Shown in pieces: positions 51,962-60,859 of a stretch of DNA of 64,000 nt; positions within the stretch are counted from its first letter, which is position 1, and each line of letters opens with the position of its first letter. The stretch lies in assembly GCA_937982565.1 (NCBI GenBank), contig CALJLN010000025.1, positions 20,704-84,703 on the forward strand, read 5' to 3'. The translations under genes were made by a program, and so were the position numbers. Source of the DNA: UBA2421 sp002343075. GTDB taxonomy: Bacteria; Planctomycetota; Phycisphaerae; Tepidisphaerales; Tepidisphaeraceae. Under the pieces are notes generated by a model. That model worked only from the letters and a program-made list of their open reading frames with translations, made no database searches and was not told the origin of the DNA.

Positions 51962-52260
51962 GATCGTTTCTTCTTTGCGGTCGGCTGCTTCGCCTTCGCT
52001 TTCAGTGAAACAATCGTGGAACGCATGAACTCAGGGCCATCGACAACGTCGCCTTCAGCGATTGCCGTGCGAGCCTCCTTCACCTTCTTCCGCAGGTCTG
52101 CCCAGAACAGCTTTTCACGCTGTTCCTGCTCCTGCATGGTGCGAAGTCCCTGACGAATCACTTCGCTGGCGGACTCAAACTGCCCGCTCTCGACTTTGTC
52201 GAGAACGTACGACTTCAACTGGTTGGTGAGCGATACGCTCAATGTTGCTTCTCGTGCCAT
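51958..52260 (-). CDS. parD: ParD-type antitoxin
   Basis: 100 residues from the ATG at 52260. ATLSVSLTNQLKSYVLDKVE and SGQFESASEVIRQGLRTMQE form the ribbon-helix-helix of ParD, and the tail is Lys-rich. It neutralises the coupled ParE toxin and represses the operon. The upstream 12 codons (from 52296) lack family similarity, so the later ATG was chosen. Confidence 0.9.
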   Translation of the reverse strand: MAREATLSVSLTNQLKSYVLDKVESGQFESASEVIRQGLRTMQEQEQREKLFWADLRKKVKEARTAIAEGDVVDGPEFMRSTIVSLKAKAKQPTAKKKRS

Positions 52261-52630
52261 GACTGAATCATAGCATGCTTTCGGCATGTGTACCAACCGT
52301 TATTACAGCCGAATGGACACCCTGACATCGAAAACGAGCAGAAATGTGCAACTTGCGCGATGGCAGATGACGTGGTTAGCTGGGCCTAGAGGATTCTTTC
52401 TTCGGCTGAATCGGTTGCGTGATCGGTTCATCCGTCAGCTCCTTGTCACCCTATATCCGTCCTTACGAAAGGAGAGTCCCATGGCTACATCAGCCACGCG
52501 GCGGGAGGTTTCGCGGGCGGTTTCGAGTTCGCTCGCTGCGCCGGACTTTTTTGAGGCACGACGGAAAGAGCCGTCAATCGAACGGCCTCGCCGTAGGCAC
52601 GGCATTCGTTGCGCGGAAGCCGAAGCGGAA
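52261..52630. other. 370-nt stretch without a gene
   Basis: It should contain the parDE promoter near 52262-52310. I see no other gene, although a rightward frame is open across 52286-53143. That frame runs antisense through tRNA-Gly and has no protein-like features. Confidence 0.5.
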
Positions 52631-52702
<72 letters not shown>

Positions 52703-53126
52703 GTGGCAAATCTCTCATTTCACAGTGACTCAGTAGCCGCTGTTCTAACCGACCCGCACGGTCTGCAAACCAAGGGCACTCTTCGGCAGGGGCGGCGGCT
52801 TCTGAACGGCCCCATCGCTGCGAATTGTATGCTACCACATGCCGCCGGGTCATACCAGATTCGCCGCGCGCACCGCTTGCCCACACGCTCCGCCCCTACC
52901 GCCCCGCCGCCATCTATCGTTTGCGTCGATGGGCACCCACCCGGTACTCACCCATCTCAGTCACGCCGCTTACACTCGCCTATCGAAGCTGCGATCTCCG
53001 CCTCGCCCGAACCCTACTTGCTGATCTTGCCTGATGATCCGCCCGGCATCCGTGCGCGCGACCTCCCCATCGCTGCTGATACTTCAGAACACTCTCTCAC
53101 CTCGCGTCGCGCTGCCGCAATGGTAA
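52703..53126. other. 424-nt stretch without a recognisable gene
   Basis: GC-rich, Pro/Arg-type reading frames only. No tRNA, terminator or repeat is recognised. It holds the promoter side of tRNA-Gly. Confidence 0.4.
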
Positions 53127-53138
53127 GCTGCACGCATA

Positions 53139-53795
53139 GCTAAGCAACTCGGCTGGTATATCCCGGAACAACTCATCCTCAAGATCACTCTCGCCGACAG
53201 CAAACCTTCGATCTGGCGAAGAGTGGAGGTGCACAGCGGGCTTACCCTTCACGACCTGCATTATGTCATCCAATCGGTATTCGCCTGGAATGATTCTCAC
53301 CTGTACCATTTCCTCGTGCCGCCCGGCGGGAAGCTCACGCGCCGCGCGAGGGTCGACGCGATGCGTTACCACCTCCTCCCGCCCGATCCGTTCTTTGACG
53401 GCGGCGAAGAGGGTGATGGCCGCGCCGACGAGGCGATGGTCGGACGCGTGTTCACCGATGAGTGCAAGCAGATCATTTACGAATACGACTTCGGCGATTC
53501 GTGGGAACACATCGTCAAAGTCGAAAAACGCACCCCCGGCGGCGATCAGGCGTTCGTGCCCGTCTGCCTCGCTGGCGAAAGCGCCGCGCCATCTGACGAC
53601 ATGGGCGGCATCGGCGGCTACTACTACTGGCTGAGTGCGCTCGCTGATGAAAATCACGAGTCGCATCAAGAAGCGCTCGATTGGTTCGATAAAGATTTCG
53701 ACCCCGCGAAGTTCGATCTGGATCAAGCCAACCGACGACTGAAGTTCGCATTCAAGCCGATCCCAAAAAAGCCGAAAAAGCCGCGTAAGAAGTGA
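53139..53795 (+). CDS. pRiA4b ORF-3-like protein; start codon unclear
   Basis: LILKITLADSKPSIWRRVEV, LTLHDLHYVIQSVFAWNDSH, YEYDFGDSWEHIVKVEKR and the C-terminal YYYWLSALADENHESHQEAL are diagnostic of this plasmid-linked family of unknown function. The conserved N-terminus is encoded from about 53157. The only upstream in-frame stop is TAA at 53124, and no ATG, GTG or TTG lies between it and the family's first strand. The first GTG, at 53223, is inside the domain. Either an ATA at 53139 is used, or a base change has removed the start (an ATG at 53120 is one frame off). The Lys/Pro-rich tail is normal. Confidence 0.75.
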   Translation, partial: AKQLGWYIPEQLILKITLADSKPSIWRRVEVHSGLTLHDLHYVIQSVFAWNDSHLYHFLVPPGGKLTRRARVDAMRYHLLPPDPFFDGGEEGDGRADEAMVGRVFTDECKQIIYEYDFGDSWEHIVKVEKRTPGGDQAFVPVCLAGESAAPSDDMGGIGGYYYWLSALADENHESHQEALDWFDKDFDPAKFDLDQANRRLKFAFKPIPKKPKKPRKK

Positions 53796-53934
53796 CAGCG
53801 GCGTCATTGAATCAGCTTAGTTTGAGCCAACCCCGCCGGGCGGTTAAGTTACACGCATCGATCTGCCGGGGCGTCCGCGGCGGGCGGCCTTCATCGTTTT
53901 TTTCGGCACCTCGGTCGCGAGACTGGAGTATCGC

Positions 53935-54621
53935 ATGGCCGAGCTTTCACGCTCCCGCCGCCCGTTCGTCTGCGCCGCTGCGCTGGTCCTCTCGGCGGCA
54001 GTGCAGGGCGGCTCTCTCGACCTTCTGGTCATGCCAGCTCGTGCCCAAGAGCCTGCGATGCCTCAGGCATCGATCGAAGACCTCCGCGCCCGCGCCTCCA
54101 CTGCGTTTGCCAGCAACGATTTCGCGCAGGCCAGGGAGCGGTACGAAGCGATTCTCGCACTCGCCCCCGACGACAAGGACGCCTACTTCCAACTCGGCGA
54201 GATCAGCCTCGCCCTGCGTGATTCGAATGAGGCGCAGCGCCGGTTCGAGCGCCTACTCAAGCTCTCCGCTGACGACGAAGGCTGGCAGTTGCGCGGGTAT
54301 TGGGGCTTGGGCGACCTCGCCGTGCAGCGCGGCAACCTCGCTGACGCACAGAAGCACTATGGCGAATCCCTCGGCATCGCCCGGCGGATCGTCGAACGCT
54401 TCGGCGAATCGCCGGAGGCGCTGCGAGATATCTCGTTGTCGTTGCAGCGGACGGGGTTTACGCAGGCAGTACTCGGCGACAAACCGGCGGGGCTGGCGGA
54501 TGCGCGGGAGGGGCTGCGGCTGCTCGAAGACGTCGGCACGCGGCATGGGATGGTGCCGCAGATTGTTCAAGACATCGAGAAAACCAAGGCCCTCATCGCG
54601 CGGATCGAAGCGAGGCCGTGA
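53935..54621 (+). CDS. Exported TPR protein
   Basis: 228 residues, GGAG 6 nt before the ATG. An N-terminal signal-like segment (RPFVCAAALVLSAAVQGG) is followed by tetratricopeptide repeats: ASNDFAQARERYEAILALAP, DDKDAYFQLGEISLALRDSN, then LADAQKHYGESLGIARRIVE and later GDKPAGLADAREGLRLLEDV. LRDISLSLQRTG matches large planctomycete TPR proteins. It is probably a protein-binding scaffold outside the cytoplasm. It stands alone. Confidence 0.82.
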   Translation: MAELSRSRRPFVCAAALVLSAAVQGGSLDLLVMPARAQEPAMPQASIEDLRARASTAFASNDFAQARERYEAILALAPDDKDAYFQLGEISLALRDSNEAQRRFERLLKLSADDEGWQLRGYWGLGDLAVQRGNLADAQKHYGESLGIARRIVERFGESPEALRDISLSLQRTGFTQAVLGDKPAGLADAREGLRLLEDVGTRHGMVPQIVQDIEKTKALIARIEARP

Positions 54622-54874
54622 CGCACAGCGGGGCGGGGGTGGTCACGGCGTTCGCAGAGCGACGCCCGGCTGCGGGGGCGTTTCTCCGGCTGACCGAAGG
54701 CGTCTGCGCGACGGGGTGGGTGCGCGCTGCGGGCGCGGTCGCTGTTTTCCGCAGCGCCGGGGGACTCTCTGCGGGGTGGGCCGCAGTTTCCCGGAGAGCC
54801 CGGCCCACAATCCGCGCCACCGTCGATCGGAGCATGGACATGCCAGCCGGGTGTTGTCATCAAGGGTGCCTCCA

Positions 54875-54921
54875 TGCGCTTAACCCCAATGCGCTTCACC
54901 CCCAATGTGCTTCACCCCCAT
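54875..54921. repeat. Short tandem repeat in a 449-nt gene-free stretch (54622-55070)
   Basis: Three units of 15-16 nt, TGCGCTTAACCCCAA, TGCGCTTCACCCCCAA and TGTGCTTCACCCCCAT, with a decayed fourth unit (TTTGCTTCAACC). They could be protein-binding sites or slippage products. Nothing else is recognised in 54622-55070. Confidence 0.65.
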
Positions 54922-55070
54922 TGATTTGCTTCAACCTTTCGCTGTGGCAGCAAAGCTGCACCCCGCAGCAGGCAGCAGCCACTTCACGCGTAACCGGGTC
55001 AATCGATCGCAGCGAGGCTCGGAAACGGTGCCGAGCCTGTGACGCTCGCGGGGGTGAACAACGGGTGTGC

Positions 55071-56387
55071 TTAGTCGCTGCGCAGGGCCTCGATCGGGTC
55101 CATGCGGGCGGCCTTCATTGCCGGGTAGAGGCCAAATCCAATGCCAATGGCCCCGCTGACTACAAAGCTACCGATGACGCTCCAGCTTGCGATGCTTGTG
55201 GGATAACTCCCCCCGCCGACGGCGCTTACCAGCATCGGCAGGGTCTTGGCGATCGTCGCGCCCAGCGCGATGCCGATCAATCCTCCGCTGAGGCTGATGA
55301 CTGTCGTCTCGATCAGAAACTGCAGCGTGATGTGCTTCCGCTTGGCGCCCAGCGCCCTGCGCACCCCGATCTCGCGCGTGCGCTCGGTAACGGTCGCCAG
55401 CATGATATTCATGATCCCGATCCCGCCGACCACGAGGCTGAATGATGCGATGCCCACCATGATGAAGTTAAACATCCGGTTCAGCCGCTCGGCATTGCGG
55501 AGGATTTCGATGGGCGCCTTGACATCGACATCGGTCAGCCCCTGCCGGCGATTGATGGAAAGAATGTTGGTCGCAATGCTGGCGATGCGCTCGACGTCTT
55601 CGATTCGTTCGGCGCGCAGCCAGATTTCGCTCAATTCGATCTGCTTGCGTTCCATCGAGCCGGAAATCTGTCTAGTGATAGAGTCGCCGTATGTCCGCTG
55701 CGCCAGGTCGAATGGAAAGTAGACCTGTTGATCGGGGTCGCGGGTCATCATCGATGCCCCTTCGGAGCCGACGCGCAGTCCGGTCGGTTCGAGCACCCCC
55801 ACCACTGTCAGCACGGCGATCTGCCGGCCCGACGAGCCGACCTGAATCGACTGCCCCAACGGATCTTTGAACGGAAACAACTGCTCGGCCACCTTCGACC
55901 CGATCACACAAACCGCTTCACCGCGTTCGGCCTGCAAGGTGGTGAAAAGTTCACCGCGGGCCAGACGGAGATTGATGATCTGAAAAATCTCGGGCGTGGT
56001 GCCAATGGCGCTCGCTGCGGGCGCGCGGTATTCGCCAACTGTAATGCGCTGTTCGGTATCTTTGATCGGAACGATGTGAGACAACCCCGGAATGCCCCGG
56101 ATTCGCTGCAAATCAACCCGCTTCAGCCCGTATTCGAGCACGCGCGTGGTGCGCGCCGATGTGTCTGAGCTTTCCGGCGGCTTAATCGAGCGAACGAGGA
56201 TGTTGTTCGCCCCCAATTGGCGAATCTGCTCCAGCGCGGCGACCTTCGTTCCCTCGCCAATCGCCACCATGATAATCACCGCCGCCACGCCAAAGATGAT
56301 GCCCATCGCCGTCAACAGGCTGCGAAGCTTATGTAACCTCAGGTTTTTAATGCCGAGGCGAAAGGTTTCTGCAAGGAAGTTGAGCAT
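55071..56387 (-). CDS. MacB-type ABC transporter permease
   Basis: 438 residues. An N-terminal membrane helix (SLLTAMGIIFGVAAVIIMVAIGEG) is followed by a large MacB_PCD periplasmic domain (about residues 50-270). Three C-terminal helices carry the FtsX motif, with FIMVGIASFSLVVGGIGIMN, TVTERTREIGVRRALGAKRK (coupling helix) and GIGFGLYPAMKAARMDPIEA. Such proteins act as mechanotransmission subunits that export peptides, lipoproteins or drugs with a MacB-type ATPase and a MacA adaptor. Neither partner gene is adjacent in the window. A lone permease using a distant ATPase is likely. Confidence 0.92.
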   Translation of the reverse strand: MLNFLAETFRLGIKNLRLHKLRSLLTAMGIIFGVAAVIIMVAIGEGTKVAALEQIRQLGANNILVRSIKPPESSDTSARTTRVLEYGLKRVDLQRIRGIPGLSHIVPIKDTEQRITVGEYRAPAASAIGTTPEIFQIINLRLARGELFTTLQAERGEAVCVIGSKVAEQLFPFKDPLGQSIQVGSSGRQIAVLTVVGVLEPTGLRVGSEGASMMTRDPDQQVYFPFDLAQRTYGDSITRQISGSMERKQIELSEIWLRAERIEDVERIASIATNILSINRRQGLTDVDVKAPIEILRNAERLNRMFNFIMVGIASFSLVVGGIGIMNIMLATVTERTREIGVRRALGAKRKHITLQFLIETTVISLSGGLIGIALGATIAKTLPMLVSAVGGGSYPTSIASWSVIGSFVVSGAIGIGFGLYPAMKAARMDPIEALRSD

Positions 56388-56474
56388 GAGTATTGAGCCT
56401 TACCGGATGACGTTGTATCTTAATCGCACCAACGACTCCATGCGGAGTTGCAAACAAGTTGTTCTTCCCGGTGC

Positions 56475-56813
56475 ATGCAAGACAGCATTTTTACAAAGAT
56501 CGTGAATCGAGAGATCCCTGCGGAGATTGTCTTTGAAGACGACTGGTACATCGTCATCAAGGATATTCAGCCGCAGGCGCCGGTGCATTTGCTGGTGGTG
56601 CCCAAGAAGCCGATCGCCACATTGAACGACCTCGACGAAGACGATGCCGAACTCGTCGGCGCGATGTTTCTGCTTGCCAAGGGCGTCATGAGCAAGCTCG
56701 GGTACACGGATTACCGCACAGTCTTCAACTGCGGTCCGGGCGCGCAGCAGAGCGTGTTTCATCTGCATCTGCATGTGTTAGCAGGCAGACCTTTTCAGTG
56801 GCCGCCAGGATAG
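56475..56813 (+). CDS. HIT family nucleotide-binding protein
   Basis: 112 residues from the ATG at 56475. IFTKIVNREIPAEIVFEDDW, IQPQAPVHLLVVPKKPIATL and the active-site HLHLHVLAG (HxHxH) identify an HINT-type phosphoramidase. It hydrolyses nucleoside phosphoramidates such as AMP-lysine. It lies 87 nt from the divergent permease gene. Confidence 0.95.
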   Translation: MQDSIFTKIVNREIPAEIVFEDDWYIVIKDIQPQAPVHLLVVPKKPIATLNDLDEDDAELVGAMFLLAKGVMSKLGYTDYRTVFNCGPGAQQSVFHLHLHVLAGRPFQWPPG

Positions 56814-56923
56814 ATTGTATATGTCTCACAGAATTGCTTGGGTCCGCTGAAATCCGAAGTGCTCCCTATTCTTGATGCTCGAGGAGTTCTACCCAACGCG
56901 ATTACGGGGTCAGATTGATTACG

Positions 56924-56961
56924 AAAAAAAGAAGACACCGCCTGTTACGGACGGTGTCTTC
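56924..56961 (-). terminator. Terminator for leftward transcription in 56814-57271
   Basis: GAAGACACCG (56931-56940) pairs with CGGTGTCTTC (56952-56961). The A7 at 56924-56930 is a U-tract on the leftward strand. It serves the acyltransferase gene ending at 57272, about 310 nt away. The rest of 56814-57271 is AT-richer than its surroundings and shows no gene. Confidence 0.8.
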
Positions 56962-57271
56962 CGGAGGGGAGAAAATGCGCCGGTAGCGCTTTGCTTTTAA
57001 CTTTACCTATCTTACCTTACCAAATCTTTCCCCCCAGTCAACCCTATCTTCACTTACTGGTATACTGCGGCTGACAATAAAGAATTCGACAAGCACGCCG
57101 GAAAATCTCCACGTTATTTGTCGAAAATCTGCCCTGCGACCAAGTATTTTTGGTCATTCCGCGATAGCCCCGTGCAGCAAGAGATACTACGCCGCCCCGA
57201 CCGCGACGGTTCGTTGCCCTGAAACTCAATTTAGATTTGCGGATGTTCCCTGACTGGAACTGGGCCGGTGA

Positions 57272-57928
57272 TCATCGTGTAACTCTTGGCTGGCAAAGCC
57301 TTTGCAGACGTAAGATCTCGGCGCGAATCTGCTCTGTTGCGGCGACCACATCCTGTTCGGCACACTGCTCCTTTGTGAAATGGATTGCATTTCCAAAGGC
57401 GATCGTGGCCTGACATTTCCGCAGGACGGACTGGAGCGTTTCACGATTGCGTTGCGTCCCGTCGAGATACGCCGGCACAACCGCGGCATTGGTTTTCATT
57501 GCCATCAGCGCGATGCCGGTTTGAAATTCTAGAATCTCGGTCGTCGGCGCAATCCGGCCCTCAGGAAAGATGCCAAGCACGCGGCCATCTTTCAGCGTAC
57601 GCAGCGCCGCGCGCGTCGCCGCCATATCGCGGCCGTCACGATCAACGGGGATCGCCTCCAGCGCTTTGAAGAGCGCGCGGAATAACCGCAACTCGTAGTA
57701 CTCGCGCGCCATCATCCATACCACCAAACGTGGTACCGCAGCCTGAATGAGCAGTGGATCAACCCCTGCCGTGTGATTACAGGCCAGAATCACCGGCCCG
57801 TCGGGCAACTTTGCCGGAGAAAGTATTGACAACTCATGATAATAACGACTGAACCAGTCGTTCACGCCGGCCACCAGGCCGACCGTGCCACCCTGGGCTG
57901 AGACTAAATCACCCTTGCGTTCTTTCAC
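57272..57928 (-). CDS. PlsC-like 1-acylglycerol-3-phosphate acyltransferase
   Basis: 218 residues. ILACNHTAGVDPLLIQAAVP carries the HX4D active site, and VLGIFPEGRIAP is the substrate-binding FPEGR block. KALEAIPVDRDGRDM and the Ala-rich stretch between them are typical. It acylates lysophosphatidic acid or a related acceptor at the membrane. The hydrophobic N-terminal segment is weak. It is divergent from the phosphoesterase gene. Confidence 0.9.
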   Translation of the reverse strand: MKERKGDLVSAQGGTVGLVAGVNDWFSRYYHELSILSPAKLPDGPVILACNHTAGVDPLLIQAAVPRLVVWMMAREYYELRLFRALFKALEAIPVDRDGRDMAATRAALRTLKDGRVLGIFPEGRIAPTTEILEFQTGIALMAMKTNAAVVPAYLDGTQRNRETLQSVLRKCQATIAFGNAIHFTKEQCAEQDVVAATEQIRAEILRLQRLCQPRVTR

Positions 57929-58002
57929 CGCGGAGGGAAATATCCTCAGTTCGAGCGAATCGCAACTCTCACCCCGGCGGCGGCTGGGGAACGAAGGCCA
58001 TC

Positions 58003-58491
58003 ATGATCCTGGGAATCCTCTCCGATACGCATCATCGCGCCGATGCGATGCGCGCCGGCATCACAGCACTGCAGGCAGCCGGTGCGGAGTTTTTCATTCA
58101 CTGTGGGGATGTCGGCGACGAAAGTGTCATTGACCAACTCGCCGGACTGCCAAACGCAATTGTCTGGGGAAACAACGACTTTGACCGAAGCCGGCTGGCT
58201 GATTACGCAGCCTCGGTGGGCGTGAATGTACACCACCCCGCGGCCCGCATCACACTCGCTGGCAAGGCGATCGTCGTCACTCACGGCGACGATAGCCGAC
58301 TGCTGCGGTCGATCTTGCTCGACAATACCGCAGACTACCTATTCTTCGGCCACACCCACCAGACGCTCGACGAACGACACGGACGCATCCGGGTGATCAA
58401 CCCCGGCGCGCTCTTCCGGGCCAGCCCCAAAACTGTGGCGGTGCTCAATCTCCAGACAAATCAATTGCAATTCCTCGAGATTACCGTGTGA
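58003..58491 (+). CDS. YfcE/MJ0936-type metallophosphoesterase
   Basis: 162 residues. Metal ligands appear in order: GILSDTHHRADAM, FIHCGDVGDE, VWGNNDFDRS, VVTHGDDSRLL and LFFGHTHQ, then VINPGALFRASP. This small family hydrolyses phosphodiesters with Mn or Ni ions. The physiological substrate is unknown. It is followed within 33 nt by the GNAT gene. Confidence 0.93.
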   Translation: MILGILSDTHHRADAMRAGITALQAAGAEFFIHCGDVGDESVIDQLAGLPNAIVWGNNDFDRSRLADYAASVGVNVHHPAARITLAGKAIVVTHGDDSRLLRSILLDNTADYLFFGHTHQTLDERHGRIRVINPGALFRASPKTVAVLNLQTNQLQFLEITV

Positions 58492-58524
58492 AAAAAATCA
58501 CGACACTTTCAGTGTTTTGCGAGC

Positions 58525-59052
58525 ATGCTAAAATCACCGCTTGTGAATGCCACCGTTCAAGACGACATGATCTCGATCCGAGGTTTCCGCCCGGAAGACC
58601 AGCAGGCGTGTCAGTCACTTTATGTCGAAGGCCTGATCGGCGGGAAGCTCGCCGATAACGACACCGGGCTGGATATTGACGACATCCAGGGTGCCTACAT
58701 GACCGACGGCAACCATTTCTGGGTTGCCACCACATCGACCGGCGAGATCGTCGGGACCATCGGCGTGCAACAACACGATGAAGGCGTGGGAGAGATTCGG
58801 CGGCTGCGCGTCAGCCCGCACCATCGGCGCAAGGGCATCGGCAGCAAGCTCATGGAAGTCGCGCTGAAGTTTTGCAACGACCACAACTATCTCAAGATCA
58901 CGCTCGACACCTTCATGGATCGTGAACCGGCCATCCGGCTGTTTGAGAAATTTCACTTCAGGCACAGCCGAACCCGCGAACTGCACGGCAAGGAACTGCT
59001 CTATTTCTACCTCGATATCTATGGCGGAGAGAAACCGCAGAGGAACGCGTAA
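58525..59052 (+). CDS. GNAT family N-acetyltransferase
   Basis: 175 residues from the ATG at 58525; the ATG at 58567 (MISIRGFRPEDQQACQSLY) is an equally good start. Acetyl-CoA motif A is EIRRLRVSPHHRRKGIGSKL, and motif B is LDTFMDREPAIRLFEKFHF. The acceptor is unknown. It is preceded by the phosphoesterase gene and followed 10 nt later by the SIS-domain gene, so they may be one transcript. Confidence 0.9.
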   Translation: MLKSPLVNATVQDDMISIRGFRPEDQQACQSLYVEGLIGGKLADNDTGLDIDDIQGAYMTDGNHFWVATTSTGEIVGTIGVQQHDEGVGEIRRLRVSPHHRRKGIGSKLMEVALKFCNDHNYLKITLDTFMDREPAIRLFEKFHFRHSRTRELHGKELLYFYLDIYGGEKPQRNA

Positions 59053-59062
59053 GATCATCGGC

Positions 59063-59623
59063 ATGCAAAAGCTACTCAATAGCGCGATCGACGACGCGAC
59101 CGATCTCCTTGTGCGCGTGCGCGCGCTTGCCCCGCAACTGCAGGCACTCGGTGAAGCGATGATGCGATGCTGGCAGGCACGCGGGAAAGTACTCACCTGC
59201 GGCAACGGCGGGAGCTGCGCCGACGCAATTCATCTCGCCGAAGAACTTTGCGTGCGCTTTTGCAAAGAGCGAAAGGGCCTGGCCGCGATCGCGCTCGCCG
59301 ACGGAAGCGCGCTCACCTGCGCCGCAAACGACTACGGCTGGGAACGCGTTTTTTCGCGGCAGGTCGAGGCGCTGGGCAACCCCGGGGATGTGCTTGTCTG
59401 CTTTACGACAAGCGGCAACAGTCAGAACGTCATCGCCGCCGTCGCCGCCGCAAGGAAGATCGGCATGACCACCTGCGTCTTCCTCGGAAAAGACGGCGGC
59501 AAGCTCAAGGGGGCGTGCGACATCGAGCTACACGTCCCCCACACCCTCACCCACCGCGTTCAGGAAATGCACCTTCTGCTCTATCACACGCTTTGCGAAT
59601 GGGTGGATGCGCGCGTCGAGTAG
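59063..59623 (+). CDS. gmhA: SIS-domain phosphoheptose isomerase-like protein
   Basis: 186 residues from the ATG at 59063. LTCGNGGSCADAIHLAEELC and LVCFTTSGNSQNVIAAVAAA, with VFLGKDGGKLKGACDIELHV and VQEMHLLLYHTLCEWVD, fit GmhA, which converts sedoheptulose 7-phosphate to D-glycero-D-manno-heptose 7-phosphate. Heptose is used in LPS or glycans. DiaA-like relatives cannot be fully excluded. Confidence 0.88.
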   Translation: MQKLLNSAIDDATDLLVRVRALAPQLQALGEAMMRCWQARGKVLTCGNGGSCADAIHLAEELCVRFCKERKGLAAIALADGSALTCAANDYGWERVFSRQVEALGNPGDVLVCFTTSGNSQNVIAAVAAARKIGMTTCVFLGKDGGKLKGACDIELHVPHTLTHRVQEMHLLLYHTLCEWVDARVE

Positions 59624-59630
59624 TTCATCG

Positions 59631-60141
59631 GTTGAAACACGACGACACAACGACACGACGAAAGGCAGTTCCCAATGGCCTTGCTTCCGATTCCGGCTGA
59701 TGTTGAGGCGATAGCCGCCAGAGCCATTGAATGCGCATTCAAAGTTCACCGCAAGCTACGATGCGGGCTATTGGAATCTGTTTACGAGACGTGCTTTGCG
59801 TAAGAGTTGGATCGCGCAGGTCTGAAGTATCCACGGCAACTCATCGTCCCGATTCAGTACGACAAAATCACAATCGAATCAGGATCGCGGCTCGACTTCG
59901 TTGTTGAGAGTTCTGTCGTGTTCGAACTGAAGGCGATTGAAAAGTTGCTACCGATCCACGAGGCACGACTTTTAACCTATCTGCGACTCACTCAGAAGCG
60001 GCTGGGGTTCCTCATAAACTTCAATGTCGTCTTGTTGAAGGAGGGGATTCGCCGACTTGTAAACTGAGAACGCGGCTCGGGTTCGTGCTCCGCGAGTCGG
60101 CTGCGCGTGACTGTCGTGTCGTGGCGTCGTCGTGTTTCAAC
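59631..60141. mobile_element. Inverted-repeat-bounded cassette carrying a GxxExxY gene
   Basis: The left end 59631-59659 and right end 60113-60141 are inverted repeats of 29 bp with three mismatches (GTTGAAACACGACGAC, three variable bases, then ACGACACGAC). The 511-bp unit holds only the GxxExxY pseudogene and starts 7 nt after the gmhA stop. No target-site duplication is evident. It resembles a non-autonomous cassette moved by an enzyme encoded elsewhere. Confidence 0.7.
59675..60067 (+). pseudogene. GxxExxY protein, interrupted by an in-frame stop
   Basis: The full frame of 131 codons from the ATG at 59675 reads AIECAFKVHRKLRCGLLESV, then YETCFA, a TAA at 59801-59803, then ELDRAGLKYPRQLIVPIQYD, SRLDFVVESSVVFELKAIEK and LLTYLRLTQKRLGFLINFNV. 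The GxxExxY motif is GLLESVY, and the conserved position at the stop is normally Tyr, so one base change (TAC or TAT to TAA) explains it. The PD-(D/E)xK-like acidic and ELKA residues are intact. The family has no settled function. Confidence 0.88.
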
Positions 60142-60147
60142 TCAATC

Positions 60148-60807
60148 TTAGTCATCCGGAATCTCATCCTCCGGCGTCCATTTGTAAAACAGTCGCGACG
60201 TGCTAAACGCCATCTGGCGGATCAGTGCCACCCGCGCCGCTTCAGGGGTGGTACCGGAGTTGGTCAGGTTAGGCTTGACCTCTCCGGCGATTGGATAACC
60301 GTCCGCGGCATCCTGCGGCCAGGCGGTGGCGCCGGTTGCCACATCGATCACCTTCACGCGCCCGGTGATCATCCCACGAAACAGCGCGCCGTCGCCCGCA
60401 CTCTCCATGCTGGATGACAGCAGGTTGACATAAATCACCTGCTTCGCCGTGACGGCGGCACCGATCTGCGAAATCGTCATCTTCTTAAATGCGGCAGGAT
60501 CCTTGTCGCGAAGATTGAGGATTGTGACAGGATCGATCTGCTGGCCCACTTCCCGCTTGCTCAACTCACGGAAAATCTCGATCGCCAGTGTTTCGCAATC
60601 GGTCACCGAGGCGCTGGGCGCGTTGTAACGCTCGACAAGCACAACCATTGGCTCTTTCGGAGGAACGTACTTCGCTGGTACCTTCGGCGGGCCAGCCACC
60701 TTGTAAGCCACCACGCCAACGACATTACACCCGGCTGGCAACAGCGCCGTGGCCAGAAGCACGAACTTGAAAAGCCCCCGATGCATGGACAGACTGCCGT
60801 AGCGCAT
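60148..60807 (-). CDS. Lipoprotein, paralogue of the next upstream lipoprotein
   Basis: 219 residues from the ATG at 60807. A signal peptide ends in the lipobox LLPAGC. Middle segments VTAKQVIYVNLLSSSMESAG and LFRGMITGRVKVIDVATGAT correspond to LGVSRLIYIEIDELGTRSD and LFRGTAKGGVKVIEVENGVA in the neighbouring lipoprotein. The function is unknown. It is probably attached to the outer side of a membrane. The two genes are adjacent in the same direction, 52 nt apart. Confidence 0.82.
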   Translation of the reverse strand: MRYGSLSMHRGLFKFVLLATALLPAGCNVVGVVAYKVAGPPKVPAKYVPPKEPMVVLVERYNAPSASVTDCETLAIEIFRELSKREVGQQIDPVTILNLRDKDPAAFKKMTISQIGAAVTAKQVIYVNLLSSSMESAGDGALFRGMITGRVKVIDVATGATAWPQDAADGYPIAGEVKPNLTNSGTTPEAARVALIRQMAFSTSRLFYKWTPEDEIPDD

Positions 60808-60859
60808 ACTCGACTCTTGCCTTTCTTGAATGGCTCGCCTGAACGGGCACCCCGGTGCG

